64,000 nucleotides of DNA from Qipengyuania intermedia (GTDB taxonomy: Bacteria; Pseudomonadota; Alphaproteobacteria; Sphingomonadales; Sphingomonadaceae). The position numbers and the translations under genes are program-made. The stretch spans positions 992,001 through 1,056,000 of the forward strand of contig NZ_JAIGNS010000001.1 in NCBI RefSeq assembly GCF_019711615.1, read 5' to 3'. The notes under the pieces were generated by a model. That model saw nothing but the letters and a program-made list of their open reading frames with translations, searched no databases and was not told where the DNA came from. Every line of letters begins with the position of its first letter. Positions within the stretch are counted from its first letter, which is position 1. Shown piece after piece: positions 33,161 to 42,872 of the stretch.

Positions 33161-35199
33161 TCTACTAGCTTGATTTTGAGATGCGGGAGGACCGATGCGT
33201 AATCGTCGGTCCAGAGTCTGTCGGCAGGCTCGCCAAGCGGCTCCCAGCCTTCCTGCGCAGTGATGCGCTCGAATTTGGAAGCGTCGGCGCTGAGCGCGAT
33301 CCAGCCGGAGGTGAACGTGCGCGCGCTCTTGTCTTCCATATCGTTGCGAATGGTGGCGGATAGCCCCGCATCGCGGGCCAAGGCCTCGATCACCGGTTGA
33401 AGCTGGATGAAGCGATTGCTGATATGGATGAGCAGCACGCCGTCCGGCTGCATCACCCGCCGGTAAACTGCGATCGCTTCGCGGGTGAGCAGGTGAAGCG
33501 GAATGGAATCGGACGAAAACGCGTCGATCACGAGCACATCGAAAGCGCCGTCCGGCAGGGCCGCAAGCTCGAGACGCGCATCCCCGATGATCGTTCGGGC
33601 ATCGGGCGTGCATTCGGAAAGATAGGTGAATTGCCCCCGGGTCGAATAGTCGAGAACCGCAGGGTCGATCTCGAAATAGGTCCATTGCTGCCCCGGCTGG
33701 CGATAACAGGCGAGCGTCCCGACACCGAGACCGACCACGCCGATCCGCGCATCGTCGCCGAACAGTTCCGGTGCCCGGGTCAACACCCGGCCAACGCCGG
33801 AATTGCGCCCGTAATAGGTCGTTGGCTGTGTGCTTCCGTCGACCTGCATTCCATGGGTAGTGGTGCCATGTATGAGCCAGCGCGTACCGTCCTCCGGCTC
33901 GGCAACCGTATATATCCCGAAGTAGCTGCGCGTCCTGTCTCCCACGGTGCTGAGGGCAATCTGCGTCGTGAGGCCGGTGACCATCATGACGCCGAAGACG
34001 GCCACGACCAGCCCTGTACGGATAAATGCCTGGCGGATCTGGATCCGTTCGAAGAGCGGTTTCCAGCCCTCCAGCGGCAAGAGCGCCACCAGCGCGAGGA
34101 TCAGGATCGGATGTTCCCAGGTCCAGTCGAAGAGAAGCGGAGCGAACAAGGCGGTAAAGGCTCCGCCGATTACGCCGCCCAGCGACATGAAGAGGTAGAA
34201 GCGCGTTAGCTCGCTCGCGGGCGGACGTAGGGAATAAAGACGCGAATGAAGCGCGACGGCACCGATGAAAAGCAAGGCGATCGTGGCAATCCCGGCGGTG
34301 ACGCCGAGATCCGCTTTCTCGCCGATCGACAGCGCGGCGCATAGCGGCACGAGGACCGGCGCAGCCAGCACGAACAACCGGGCCAGTGTCCTGTTTTCCG
34401 CAAAGGCTATCGAGAAGGAGAGCAGGTAAAGGCCGAGCGGGATCACCCACAACAGCGGCATCGCCATAATGTCGGTCGTAAGGAATGTGGTGGTCGAGAG
34501 CATGAGGCCGGACGGTACGGCGGACAGGATCAGCCAGAACGCAATCGTGGAGCCCTTGATTGCCGTGCGAGGCTCTTCGGCGACATGGGTTACGGCAACC
34601 GCCTTGCGCCGCGCGAGGGCGACGCTCGCGACCAGCAGGACCAGGGCGCCATATCCGACCGCCCAGAGCTGGCTTTGCTCGCCTAGAGGCAGGATGGGCT
34701 CTACCAGGAGCGGGTAGGCAAGCAGGCCGCCGAAGCTGCCCAGATTGCTGGCGGCATAAAGCGGGTAGGGATCGCCTGCCCCGTCTCCTGCCGCATACCA
34801 GCTTTGCATCAGCGGTGCCTGTGCCGACACGGCGAAGAACACGGGGCCCACGGTCAACAGGAAGAGCCATGGCACCCAGACGACTTCCCAGCCCGGCGAG
34901 GCGGCGCCTGCAGTTGTCAGGGCGAGCGGCAAGGTCAGGCCGGCGAGGACGAGCAGGGTCACGTGGACGATCGCTTGCCGCCTTATCGTGAACCTGCCGA
35001 TGAAGTGCGCGTAGGCGTACCCGGCGAGAAGCAGCGCCTGGTAGACCAGCATGGCGCTGTTCCAGACGTTTGGCGCTCCGCCGAGACGCGGCAGTGCCAT
35101 GCGGGCAACCATCGGTTGCACCATGAACAGCAAGAAGCTGCCCACGAGTATGGTGAGGGTGAAAAGCCAGCGGCGTGATGCGCTGCCCGCTTCAGCCAT
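33157..35199 (-). CDS. Fused MFS-like membrane domain / spermidine synthase-like methyltransferase fold
   Basis: A 680-residue fusion. About twelve hydrophobic segments (residues 12 to about 410, beginning LFTLTILVGSFLLFMVQPMVARMALP) precede a Rossmann-fold spermidine-synthase-like domain with VGVVGLGVGTLACY near 505, FEIDPAVLDYS, and DVLVIDAFSSDSIPLHLLT near 574. The soluble part resembles aminopropyltransferases, but the authentic polyamine-synthase reaction is unproven for such fusions. It starts a five-gene leftward operon through the two GNATs, carbonic anhydrase and DUF167, and overlaps hemB by eight bases. Confidence 0.88.
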   Translation of the reverse strand: MAEAGSASRRWLFTLTILVGSFLLFMVQPMVARMALPRLGGAPNVWNSAMLVYQALLLAGYAYAHFIGRFTIRRQAIVHVTLLVLAGLTLPLALTTAGAASPGWEVVWVPWLFLLTVGPVFFAVSAQAPLMQSWYAAGDGAGDPYPLYAASNLGSFGGLLAYPLLVEPILPLGEQSQLWAVGYGALVLLVASVALARRKAVAVTHVAEEPRTAIKGSTIAFWLILSAVPSGLMLSTTTFLTTDIMAMPLLWVIPLGLYLLSFSIAFAENRTLARLFVLAAPVLVPLCAALSIGEKADLGVTAGIATIALLFIGAVALHSRLYSLRPPASELTRFYLFMSLGGVIGGAFTALFAPLLFDWTWEHPILILALVALLPLEGWKPLFERIQIRQAFIRTGLVVAVFGVMMVTGLTTQIALSTVGDRTRSYFGIYTVAEPEDGTRWLIHGTTTHGMQVDGSTQPTTYYGRNSGVGRVLTRAPELFGDDARIGVVGLGVGTLACYRQPGQQWTYFEIDPAVLDYSTRGQFTYLSECTPDARTIIGDARLELAALPDGAFDVLVIDAFSSDSIPLHLLTREAIAVYRRVMQPDGVLLIHISNRFIQLQPVIEALARDAGLSATIRNDMEDKSARTFTSGWIALSADASKFERITAQEGWEPLGEPADRLWTDDYASVLPHLKIKLVE

Positions 35200-36193
35200 T
35201 GAGCAGCCTTGCCGCCACCGGCGCGTGATAGGTCAGCACGCCGGAACAGCCTGCGCGCTTGAACGCGACCAGCTTCTCCATGAGCAGGGCATCGCGGTCC
35301 CCGATGCCCGCTGCAGCGCCAGCCTCGATCAGCGCGTATTCACCGCTGACCTGATAGGCATAGACAGGTACGCCGAACGCCTGTTTCGCCCGCCAGATCA
35401 CATCGAGGTAGGCGAGACCGGGTTTGACCATGACGCTGTCCGCACCTTCGGCAATGTCGAGCGCGATTTCCCGCAGGGCCTCGTCGCCATTGGCCGGATC
35501 CATCTGGTAGCTCTTCTTGTCGCCTTTCAGCAGTCCGCCGGATCCCACGGCGTCACGGAACGGGCCATAGAAAGCCGAGGCGTACTTCGCCGCATAGCTC
35601 ATGATCTGGACATTGGGGTGTCCGTTCATCTCGAGCGCCATGCGAATGGCTTTCACGCGGCCGTCCATCATGTCGGACGGAGCGACGATATCCGCCCCCG
35701 CTTCGGCCTGGACCAGTGCCTGGTCGACGAGGACCGCGACGGTGTCATCGTTCAGGACATATCCGGTCTCATCGACAAGGCCGTCCTGACCGTGGCTGGT
35801 GTAAGGGTCGAGCGCGACGTCGGTCAGGATGCCGATGTCGGTCCCGCAGGCATCGCGCACGGCCTTGATCGCCCGGCACATCAGATTGTCGGGATTGAAC
35901 GCTTCCGCACCGTCTTCGCTTCGTTTGCCGGAAGGCGTGTTGGGAAACAGGGCGATGCATGGAATGCCAAGCTCGACGGCTTCGCGGGCGCGCTGCGCGA
36001 TCCCGTCGACCGACCAGCGGGAAACACCCGGCAGGCTTTTGACGGGATCTTCGACGCCGCTACCTTGGGTGACGAAGAGTGGCCAGATAAGGTCGTCGGT
36101 CGTCAGCACGGTCTCGCGCTGCATACGGCGGCTCCAGTCGTGAGCTCGTGTGCGGCGCATGCGTGTGGCTGGATAGGATGCGTTGATCGTCAT
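35192..36193 (-). CDS. hemB: Delta-aminolevulinic acid dehydratase (porphobilinogen synthase)
   Basis: A 333-residue enzyme that condenses two 5-aminolevulinates into porphobilinogen for heme synthesis. Both active-site lysines are present: K203 in SYAAKYASAFYGPFRDA and the Schiff-base K257 in MVKPGLAYLD. The metal region reads DVALDPYTSHGQDG with Asp in place of the zinc cysteines, so it is the Mg2+-type enzyme common in Rhizobia-like alphaproteobacteria. The ATG at 36193 gives MTINASYPATRMRR. hemE and hemJ are about 25 kb away in the same window. Confidence 0.96.
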   Translation of the reverse strand: MTINASYPATRMRRTRAHDWSRRMQRETVLTTDDLIWPLFVTQGSGVEDPVKSLPGVSRWSVDGIAQRAREAVELGIPCIALFPNTPSGKRSEDGAEAFNPDNLMCRAIKAVRDACGTDIGILTDVALDPYTSHGQDGLVDETGYVLNDDTVAVLVDQALVQAEAGADIVAPSDMMDGRVKAIRMALEMNGHPNVQIMSYAAKYASAFYGPFRDAVGSGGLLKGDKKSYQMDPANGDEALREIALDIAEGADSVMVKPGLAYLDVIWRAKQAFGVPVYAYQVSGEYALIEAGAAAGIGDRDALLMEKLVAFKRAGCSGVLTYHAPVAARLLNG

Positions 36194-36230
36194 GTGGCCC
36201 CTGTGTCGCAAATGCCTTGACGGTTCAATC

Positions 36231-37841
36231 TCAGGACACCGGCTTGGGCGCGTTGAGCTTGTCGATTTCCCGCTTCGGTGCCTCCTGCGCCGCTTCGTCG
36301 GCAGTAGGGGCGAGATCTTCCAGCGCCGCGCCCGCCTCGACCGTTTTGATCTTGCGCAAGGCGTCGCGGAATTTCTGCAACTCCTCACCCGAAAGCTGCG
36401 CACGCGTGACGAACTTCACAGAGGCCGGATTGACCGAGCGGCCGCCGCGATACATCTCGTAGTGAAGATGCGGTCCGGTCGAAAGGCCGGTCGACCCGAC
36501 ATAGCCGATGACCTGTCCGCGCTTGACCGATTGGCCGCCGCGCACCGCGATCCGGCTCATGTGGCAATAGCGCGTGTCGATGCCATTGCCGTGACGCAGT
36601 CGTACGGCATTGCCGCAGCCGCCCATACGGCCCGCCCCGGTAACCCGGCCGTCGGTTACAGCGACGATTGGCGTTCCATGTCGTGCCTTGAAGTCGACCC
36701 CGGCATGCATCCTGCGATAACCGAGGATCGGGTGGCGCCGCATGCCGTAACTCGAGCTCATCCGGCCCGGGACCGGTGCCACCAGCCCGCCGCGCTCTTC
36801 GCCTACGCCCGATGCCTCGTAGAATTGCCCGTCCTTGCCCCAGCGCATCAGCTGGATCGGCTGGCGCGATCCGCGCTCGAGACCAGCAAACAGGAGCTGC
36901 CCGGCCTGGCGCTCACCCGTGGCGGCGCGGCGATGCGACAGGATCATGTCGAACGTGTCGGTCTCGCGAACCTCGCTGTCCAGACTGACCTGTGCTGACA
37001 GTGCCTTGAGATAGGCCTGGATCGCGCTCGCGGGTGCGCCGGCAGCGCGGGCCGAGCGGTACAGGCTGTCGCCAACTGTCCCACGGATACGCAGCGGCGT
37101 CTCGTCGACCCGGATGATCTTGCGCGACAGGGTCAGGTCTGCGCCGGGATCCAGCCGACTTACTGCCAGCTCGAGGTCGAAACGCGCACGGAATTTCAGC
37201 TCTTCCAGCGGACGTGAAGCACCCGGAGCGGGCCGACGGCCCAGGGTGATATCGATCTGGGTGCCGGGCTCCAGCTCACTGACCGGCATGGCGCGTTCTA
37301 CCAGCGACAGCACGTCCTGCGCCTCCGCGCGCCCTACACCCGCGCGCAGCAGCGTCCGCTCGAAGCTGCCGCCTGAACCGAGGGTCGCCAACATCTGGAG
37401 CTGGGGCCTCTCGGGTGCCTCGGCCAGGGGGCGGACGAGGTTGCTCGGTCCCATGCGGCGCCCGGTATCGGCCCCAAGGGCAAGCGGAAGGATTGCCTGG
37501 CTGTGATATTCATCCAGCACTTCGCTGTCGTCCGGCAGCGGAGAAGCGGCTTCCAGCGGCGCGAAATCGGGCCAGAATGCCAGCGCCAGGACGGACAGGC
37601 CCACGAAGGTGCCCAGCCCCCTGAACCAGCGCTTCGAACCGATGTCGGCCCCGAGATCGGGCGCGATGTCGAGGTTCTCGATGCGCTCGAAAACCTGGAA
37701 TTTAAGGGTAGCGAGGGAAAAGCTGGCAGACTTGCCTGTCCGCGGCGCGCTCTCCACCACGGGAGTGGTAGCGGGACCGCTTTCTCCGGTCGCGCCCTGC
37801 TCCGTCGCCTGCTCTGGATTGTCCAGTGTGGACACCTGCAC
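36231..37841 (-). CDS. M23 family metallopeptidase (large periplasmic type)
   Basis: A 536-residue protein with a cytoplasmic N-terminus, one transmembrane segment (about 96-113), a periplasmic LysM/OapA-like middle region, and a C-terminal M23 domain. The zinc residues are intact: His379/Asp383 in MHAGVDF and His458/His460 in HLHYEM. It should be an active peptidoglycan endopeptidase, unlike the EnvC-like protein at 15 kb. The start is a GTG with a strong GGAGG ribosome binding site. hemB follows 37 bases later. Confidence 0.9.
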   Translation of the reverse strand: MQVSTLDNPEQATEQGATGESGPATTPVVESAPRTGKSASFSLATLKFQVFERIENLDIAPDLGADIGSKRWFRGLGTFVGLSVLALAFWPDFAPLEAASPLPDDSEVLDEYHSQAILPLALGADTGRRMGPSNLVRPLAEAPERPQLQMLATLGSGGSFERTLLRAGVGRAEAQDVLSLVERAMPVSELEPGTQIDITLGRRPAPGASRPLEELKFRARFDLELAVSRLDPGADLTLSRKIIRVDETPLRIRGTVGDSLYRSARAAGAPASAIQAYLKALSAQVSLDSEVRETDTFDMILSHRRAATGERQAGQLLFAGLERGSRQPIQLMRWGKDGQFYEASGVGEERGGLVAPVPGRMSSSYGMRRHPILGYRRMHAGVDFKARHGTPIVAVTDGRVTGAGRMGGCGNAVRLRHGNGIDTRYCHMSRIAVRGGQSVKRGQVIGYVGSTGLSTGPHLHYEMYRGGRSVNPASVKFVTRAQLSGEELQKFRDALRKIKTVEAGAALEDLAPTADEAAQEAPKREIDKLNAPKPVS

Positions 37842-38031
37842 CTGAATTCCTCCGTCACGACGATTGGCGCGATCCCGCGCGCCCGCCGATCTATCCGTTC
37901 GGATTAGTCTATGCCGGATTCAAGGTAAAGGCGCGCTTAACTTCGCCCCCAAACGCCGATATTCGCGCCCAATTGCGGGTATTGCGGGCCAAGCGGTTGC
38001 GAAGCCTGCAGCGCACTGCCACCTAGGTTTC

Positions 38032-40539
38032 GTGAAAGACGCCTCGATCAAGGCGGTCCTCGGGCCCACCAACACCGGCAAGACCCACCTCGCCATCGAA
38101 CGGATGTGCGCGCATTCGAGCGGGGTCATCGGTTTCCCGCTGAGGCTGCTCGCACGAGAAGTTTATGACCGCCTTGTGGCGATCAAGGGCGAGAAGGCGG
38201 TCGCGCTCATTACCGGTGAGCAGCGCATCGAGCCCGCGGGGGCGCGGTACCTGTGCTGCACGGTGGAGGCCATGCCTCGCTCGCCCGACGCAGCCTTCGT
38301 CGCACTCGACGAAGCACAACTCTCCGCCGACCGCGAACGCGGGCACGTCTTTACCGATCGACTGCTCAATGCGCGCGGGCGTGAAGAAACCATGCTGCTG
38401 GGTGCCGCGACCCTGGAGCCGATGGTCAAGGCGCTCGTTCCCGACGCCGAGATATCCGACAGGCCGCGCTTTTCGACGCTCACCCATATTGGACCGAGAA
38501 AACTTTCGCGCCTGCCGCCGCGCAGCGCGATTGTCGCGTTCAGCTCCGAAGCGGTTTACGCCGTCGCCGAAATGCTCCGCAGGTTTCGCGGCGGTGCAGC
38601 TGTCGTCATGGGGGCGTTGTCACCGGAAACGCGAAACAAGCAAGTCGAATTGTTCCAGAACGGTGAGGTGGATTACATCGTAGCGACCGATGCGATCGGG
38701 ATGGGTCTAAATCTCGATGTGAACCACGTCGCCTTTGCAGGGCTGACGAAATTCGACGGGGTACGGATGCGCAGGCTTCATCCAGCCGAGATGGCCCAGA
38801 TTGCAGGACGTGCAGGCCGCCACCAACGTGACGGGACCTTCGGCACCCTTGCGGGGGCAGGCGGCAAGATGGGCCCCGCCCCCGAATTTACCGAGGAAGA
38901 GGTGTACGCGATCGAGGAGCACCGTTTCGCGCCAATCACGAAGCTCTTCTGGAGAGAGGCCGAGCCACGTTTTGACAGCATCGCCACGTTGATCGGCGAT
39001 CTCGAGACCCCGCCGCAGCACGAAGCCCTCCGCCTTGCACCCGAAGCGATCGATCTTGCGACGCTGAAGCGCCTCGCCGAAGAGCCCTTCGCCGCCGCCA
39101 TCCGGGGCCACGGACAGGTACGCCGGTTCTGGGAGGCCTGCTCGCTACCCGATTTCCGCCAGCGCGGTCCGGACGTTCACGCGCGCTTTGTCGCGCGGCT
39201 GTGGCAGGACCTGCAGCGAGGCTATATCGGCGCTGACTTCGTCGCCGCGCGGATCTCGGAACTCGACAACACCGGAGGCGACATCGATACGCTGCAAGGG
39301 CGGATCGCCGCGATTCGCTCCTGGGCCTATATCTGCCAGCGCCCGGACTGGGTTCTGGCGCGTGACGAAATGGCGTCGCGCGCCCGCGCAGTCGAAGCAA
39401 AACTATCGGACGCGCTCCATGCGCGACTGACCGAAAGATTCGTGAACCGAAGGACGGCTATCCTGATGAAATCGCTGGGACAGGACGCATCCATGCTCCC
39501 CATAACTCTGACCGAAGACAATATCCTGAAGGTCGAGGACGAGCCCTTGGGCCATGTCGAGGGGTTCCGCTTCGTCGTCGATGCCGCGGCCAATCATGCG
39601 GACCGCAAGATGCTGCTGGCCGCCGCCGAAAAGGCCCTTCCGCGCCTGCTCGGCGAACGGGCCGATGCCCTTGCCGCTTCCAGCCTGGAAGATATCGAAC
39701 TGGGGCGCGGAGCCATTCGGTGGAAGGGGCACATGCTTGCGAAATTGCGCACGCGCGACGGGCAGGTGAAGCCGGAGCTCGAACCTGCGCGCGAACTGGC
39801 AAGCCTGCCGGACGCATCGCGGGCCAATCTGATGGCGGCGCTGGACACATGGCTCGACAAGCAGCTCGAGCCGCTCGAACCGCTGCGCAAGATGCATATC
39901 GCCGCGACCAACCCCGATGCGGGATCGCAGGCGCGCGCCCTGTTGCTGAACCTGATTTCGGGACACGGTTTCGTCACGCGGGAGAAAGCCGGGATCGAGC
40001 ATTTGCCGAAAGAGATGCGGCCATTCCTTCGCAAAATCGGGGTGACGTTCGGCGCATTGGACATTTATTCGCCGATGCTGCTCAAACCTGCGCCGCGCCA
40101 GCTGCTCAGCGCGCTCGGCATTGATCGCCGTCCCCTGCAGGAGGCCATGCTCCCGGTCATTCCGGACGCCAAGAAATTGCCTTCGGGCTATCGCCATGCC
40201 GGCTCGCAAGCGATCCGGCTCGACCTTGCAGAAAAGATCTTTCGCTCCGCCCACGAAGCGAGGGCTAAGGCGGACAAGAGCCGCAAGTTCCGCCTCGACC
40301 TGGCCCTTCCGATCTCGATCGGCCTGGAAGAAAAGAATGCCGAGCGCCTGCTGGGCCAGGCCGGATTCCGGGTCCAGCGTGCACGACCGCTGGCAGAGGC
40401 CGCCTTTGGCCCGCCGCGTCCCGACAGCTGGGAGTGGCGCCCTTCGCGCCGCAAGCAGCAACGCAGCGCCCCGGCACCGGTCCAACCTCGCGAAGGCAGC
40501 GCATTCGCCGGACTTGCCGATCTGATGAAGCAAGGCTGA
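38032..40539 (+). CDS. Suv3-like superfamily 2 RNA/DNA helicase
   Basis: An 835-residue helicase. The Walker A GPTNTGKTH is at residues 11-19, the DExx-type motif is LDEAQLSADRERG near 91, and motif VI is QIAGRAGRHQRDGTFGT. This matches mitochondrial SUV3-type helicases and their alphaproteobacterial homologues. A GTG at 38032 (MKDASIKAVLG) is the likely start; the upstream ATG would add 56 atypical residues. It is followed within a few bases by an S4 RNA-binding gene, supporting a role in RNA metabolism. Suv3 in mitochondria works with a degradosome. Confidence 0.88.
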   Translation: MKDASIKAVLGPTNTGKTHLAIERMCAHSSGVIGFPLRLLAREVYDRLVAIKGEKAVALITGEQRIEPAGARYLCCTVEAMPRSPDAAFVALDEAQLSADRERGHVFTDRLLNARGREETMLLGAATLEPMVKALVPDAEISDRPRFSTLTHIGPRKLSRLPPRSAIVAFSSEAVYAVAEMLRRFRGGAAVVMGALSPETRNKQVELFQNGEVDYIVATDAIGMGLNLDVNHVAFAGLTKFDGVRMRRLHPAEMAQIAGRAGRHQRDGTFGTLAGAGGKMGPAPEFTEEEVYAIEEHRFAPITKLFWREAEPRFDSIATLIGDLETPPQHEALRLAPEAIDLATLKRLAEEPFAAAIRGHGQVRRFWEACSLPDFRQRGPDVHARFVARLWQDLQRGYIGADFVAARISELDNTGGDIDTLQGRIAAIRSWAYICQRPDWVLARDEMASRARAVEAKLSDALHARLTERFVNRRTAILMKSLGQDASMLPITLTEDNILKVEDEPLGHVEGFRFVVDAAANHADRKMLLAAAEKALPRLLGERADALAASSLEDIELGRGAIRWKGHMLAKLRTRDGQVKPELEPARELASLPDASRANLMAALDTWLDKQLEPLEPLRKMHIAATNPDAGSQARALLLNLISGHGFVTREKAGIEHLPKEMRPFLRKIGVTFGALDIYSPMLLKPAPRQLLSALGIDRRPLQEAMLPVIPDAKKLPSGYRHAGSQAIRLDLAEKIFRSAHEARAKADKSRKFRLDLALPISIGLEEKNAERLLGQAGFRVQRARPLAEAAFGPPRPDSWEWRPSRRKQQRSAPAPVQPREGSAFAGLADLMKQG

Positions 40540-40541
40540 GC

Positions 40542-40853
40542 GTGCGGATCGATCGCTTGTTATGCCTGCTCCGCTTTGTGAGAACGCGCAGCGCTGCGAA
40601 CAAGCTGGTCGGTGAGGGTCACATCCGGCGCAATGGCGAGCGCGTCACCAGGTCCGGCCGGGATATCCAGCCGGGCGATGTGCTCACCCTGCCCCTCGGG
40701 AACACAGTGCGGCTGATCGAAGTTCTCTCCCTACCCGATCGCCGCGGACCCCCAAGAGAAGCCCAGGCTTGTTACCGCGAGCTTGACCCGGACGGACAAA
40801 ATGGAAATAGCAGCGGCACGACCACTGCGAGACAGGGAAATATCGCACCATGA
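40542..40853 (+). CDS. S4 domain RNA-binding protein (Hsp15-like)
   Basis: A 103-residue protein whose first about 60 residues are an S4 domain: [36 protein letters not shown] short polar tail follows. Hsp15-type S4 proteins recognise stalled 50S subunits carrying tRNA in E. coli; an analogous role here is inference. The GTG at 40542 lies three bases past the helicase stop, and its stop overlaps fdxA by four bases (ATGA). Confidence 0.9.
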   Translation: MRIDRLLCLLRFVRTRSAANKLVGEGHIRRNGERVTRSGRDIQPGDVLTLPLGNTVRLIEVLSLPDRRGPPREAQACYRELDPDGQNGNSSGTTTARQGNIAP

Positions 40854-41188
40854 CCTATGTCGTCACCGACGCCTGTATCAAATGCAAATACACCGATTGC
40901 GTCGAGGTCTGCCCCGTCGACTGCTTCTACGAGGGCGAGAACATGCTCGTCATCAACCCGTCGGAATGCATCGACTGCGGCGTGTGCGAACCGGAGTGCC
41001 CGGCCGAAGCCATCCTTCCGGACACTGAGGACAATCTGGAAAAGTGGCTGGAGCTGAACACCAAGTTCTCCGCCGAATGGCCGAACATCACCAGCCAGAA
41101 AGAACCGCCCGCAGATGCCGATGAGCACAAGGGCGAAGAGGGCAAGTTCGACAAGTACTTCTCGCCCGAGCCCGGCGAAGGCGACTGA
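40850..41188 (+). CDS. fdxA: Seven-iron ferredoxin FdxA
   Basis: A 112-residue 7Fe ferredoxin with 3Fe-4S and 4Fe-4S clusters. Cysteines match the Azotobacter FdI pattern shifted by one: C9, C17 and C50 for the 3Fe cluster, and C21, C40, C43 and C46 for the 4Fe cluster; C12 and C25 are extra. The C-terminal acidic tail ([21 protein letters not shown]) is typical of the proteobacterial FdxA type. An electron carrier whose partner is unknown. Confidence 0.95.
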   Translation: MTYVVTDACIKCKYTDCVEVCPVDCFYEGENMLVINPSECIDCGVCEPECPAEAILPDTEDNLEKWLELNTKFSAEWPNITSQKEPPADADEHKGEEGKFDKYFSPEPGEGD

Positions 41189-42020
41189 TCCAGACATCGA
41201 CTTGCTGGACGATCTGAAAGCCGCCTGGTCCAAGGGCAGCGACAATAACATCGGCATCATTGCTGCAGGTGTGGCGCATTACGCGCTGCTCGCGCTGGTG
41301 CCTGCACTCGGCGCGCTGGTCCTGGGCTACGGCCTCTTCGCCAACCCGGAGACGGTGGCAGGCCATATTGCGACACTATCGGAGAATTTGCCCGCATCGG
41401 CGGCCGAACTCATCGGCGATCAGTTGAGGAATGTGAGCGAGGGGGCGGCCGGGGCGAAGGGATTCGGCTTGCTGCTATCGCTTGCAGTTGCCCTGTTCGG
41501 CGCCCGCAACGGAGCGCGCGCCTTGATTACAGGCTTGAACATCGCTTTCGGCGCGAAGGAAGAGCGCGGCTTCGTCAAAGGTAACTTGGTTGCGCTGCTA
41601 ATAACGATAGCAGGCGTCATGGGACTGGCCGCCGCTGGCGGGGTGATTACCGCCATCGCCGCTTTGTCCGGCCCGATCGGCGATATCGCGGGTTTCGCGA
41701 CCCTCCTGCTCGTCGCCAGCGGTGCGGCCGCCCTGCTCTACCGTTTCGCACCCAACAAGCCCGCGCCCGGCTGGGATGTCATCTGGCCCGGTGCGGTACT
41801 ATTCGCAGTAACCTGGATCGTAGCGACAGCGGCCTTTGCCTATTACGCAGCAAATTTCGGTAATTATAACGCCACTTACGGTTCACTGGGCGCCGTGATC
41901 GTCCTGATCACCTGGTTCTACGCCAGCGGGTTCTTCCTGCTTCTCGGGGCGGAACTGGTGGCGCAACGCTCGCAGAAGCAGCGATCCGGATGGACCGAAA
42001 GCGTCTCGGACTCGCAATAA
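41115..42020 (+). CDS. YihY/BrkB-family inner membrane protein (second paralogue)
   Basis: Up to 301 residues, with six hydrophobic segments beginning [29 protein letters not shown] and ending [17 protein letters not shown]. It belongs to the same family as the gene at 7.1 kb, function unknown. The ATG at 41115 overlaps fdxA by 74 bases and yields an odd Ser/Thr/Arg-rich leader. A TTG at 41202, 14 bases past the fdxA stop, would give a cleaner N-terminus ([12 protein letters not shown]). The true start is undecided. Confidence 0.85.
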   Translation: MPMSTRAKRASSTSTSRPSPAKATDPDIDLLDDLKAAWSKGSDNNIGIIAAGVAHYALLALVPALGALVLGYGLFANPETVAGHIATLSENLPASAAELIGDQLRNVSEGAAGAKGFGLLLSLAVALFGARNGARALITGLNIAFGAKEERGFVKGNLVALLITIAGVMGLAAAGGVITAIAALSGPIGDIAGFATLLLVASGAAALLYRFAPNKPAPGWDVIWPGAVLFAVTWIVATAAFAYYAANFGNYNATYGSLGAVIVLITWFYASGFFLLLGAELVAQRSQKQRSGWTESVSDSQ

Positions 42021-42036
42021 TCCACTTTCCGTGCTA

Positions 42037-42042
42037 TATAAT
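42037..42042 (+). promoter_or_regulatory. Candidate -10 element for carD
   Basis: TATAAT within TATATAAT stands out in the GC-rich 184-bp leader upstream of carD. I found no good -35 at 16-18 bases. Candidate only. Confidence 0.3.
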
Positions 42043-42204
42043 GCAACAACTGCGCCGGTGTGCTCCCGGCCAGATGTGAGAATCGAAAGGGCCGGAAGAG
42101 CATTCACTCTGCATTTTGACCGTTTGACCGCACTCCGCCGAGGATTGCGGACAGGGACTTTCGCAGTACGAGAATCTTGATCGGCCCGTTGAAAGGATTG
42201 ATGC

Positions 42205-42738
42205 ATGGCGAGCAAGGCTGATGCCTTCGACGTTGGCGATTACGTCGTTTACCCCAAGCACGGTGTGGGCCGTGTAATCGAACTGCAGAGCGAGGAAATC
42301 GCCGGAATGCAGCTCGATCTCTATGTTCTTCGCTTCGAAAAAGAACGGATGACCCTGCGTGTCCCGGTCAACAAGGTCGAATCGATCGGCATGCGCAAGC
42401 TGTCTTCCGACAAGACGCTCAAGGAAGCGATGGAAACCCTGAAGGGCAAGCCAAAGGTGAAGCGCACCATGTGGTCGCGCCGTGCGCAGGAATACGAAGC
42501 CAAGATCAACTCGGGCGAAATCGTCCTTATCGCCGAAGTTACGCGCGATCTCTTCCGTCCGGACGACCAGCCGGAACAAAGCTATTCGGAACGCCAGATC
42601 TTCGAAGCGGCATCGAGCCGCCTCGCTCGCGAACTCGCCGCGATGGAAGAAACGGACGAGGCGACTGCGCTCGAAAAAATCCTCGATGTGCTGCGCGAAC
42701 ATGCGCCGCAATATTACGAGAACACCGAAGAAGCCTGA
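42205..42738 (+). CDS. CarD family transcriptional regulator (CdnL)
   Basis: A 177-residue CarD/CdnL protein. The N-terminal RNA polymerase-interacting domain has VGDYVVYPKHGVGRVIELQSEEIAG (about residues 9-33) and RMTLRVPVNKVESIGMRKL. The helical C-terminal DNA-binding domain includes KVKRTMWSRRAQEYEAKINSG near 78. CdnL proteins stabilise the open promoter complex at housekeeping genes and are growth-important in Caulobacter. It has its own long leader and is followed by a good terminator, so is probably a single-gene unit. Confidence 0.94.
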   Translation: MASKADAFDVGDYVVYPKHGVGRVIELQSEEIAGMQLDLYVLRFEKERMTLRVPVNKVESIGMRKLSSDKTLKEAMETLKGKPKVKRTMWSRRAQEYEAKINSGEIVLIAEVTRDLFRPDDQPEQSYSERQIFEAASSRLARELAAMEETDEATALEKILDVLREHAPQYYENTEEA

Positions 42739-42765
42739 TCGGCGAACGCCATCGGGAATTCGACG

Positions 42766-42796
42766 AAGGGGCTGCTCCGCAAGGGGCGGCCCTTTT
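42766..42796 (+). terminator. Rho-independent terminator after carD
   Basis: A roughly 12-bp stem with one bulge and a GCAA (GNRA) tetraloop is followed by TTTT within CCTTTTCGTT. It lies about 28 bases past the carD stop. Confidence 0.75.
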
Positions 42797-42872
42797 CGTT
42801 CGCCTTGAACTCGCGGGCTCAGTGTATTACCTAAGCAATACGGAAAACGCGGACAATAGAGGGAAACCGCCA

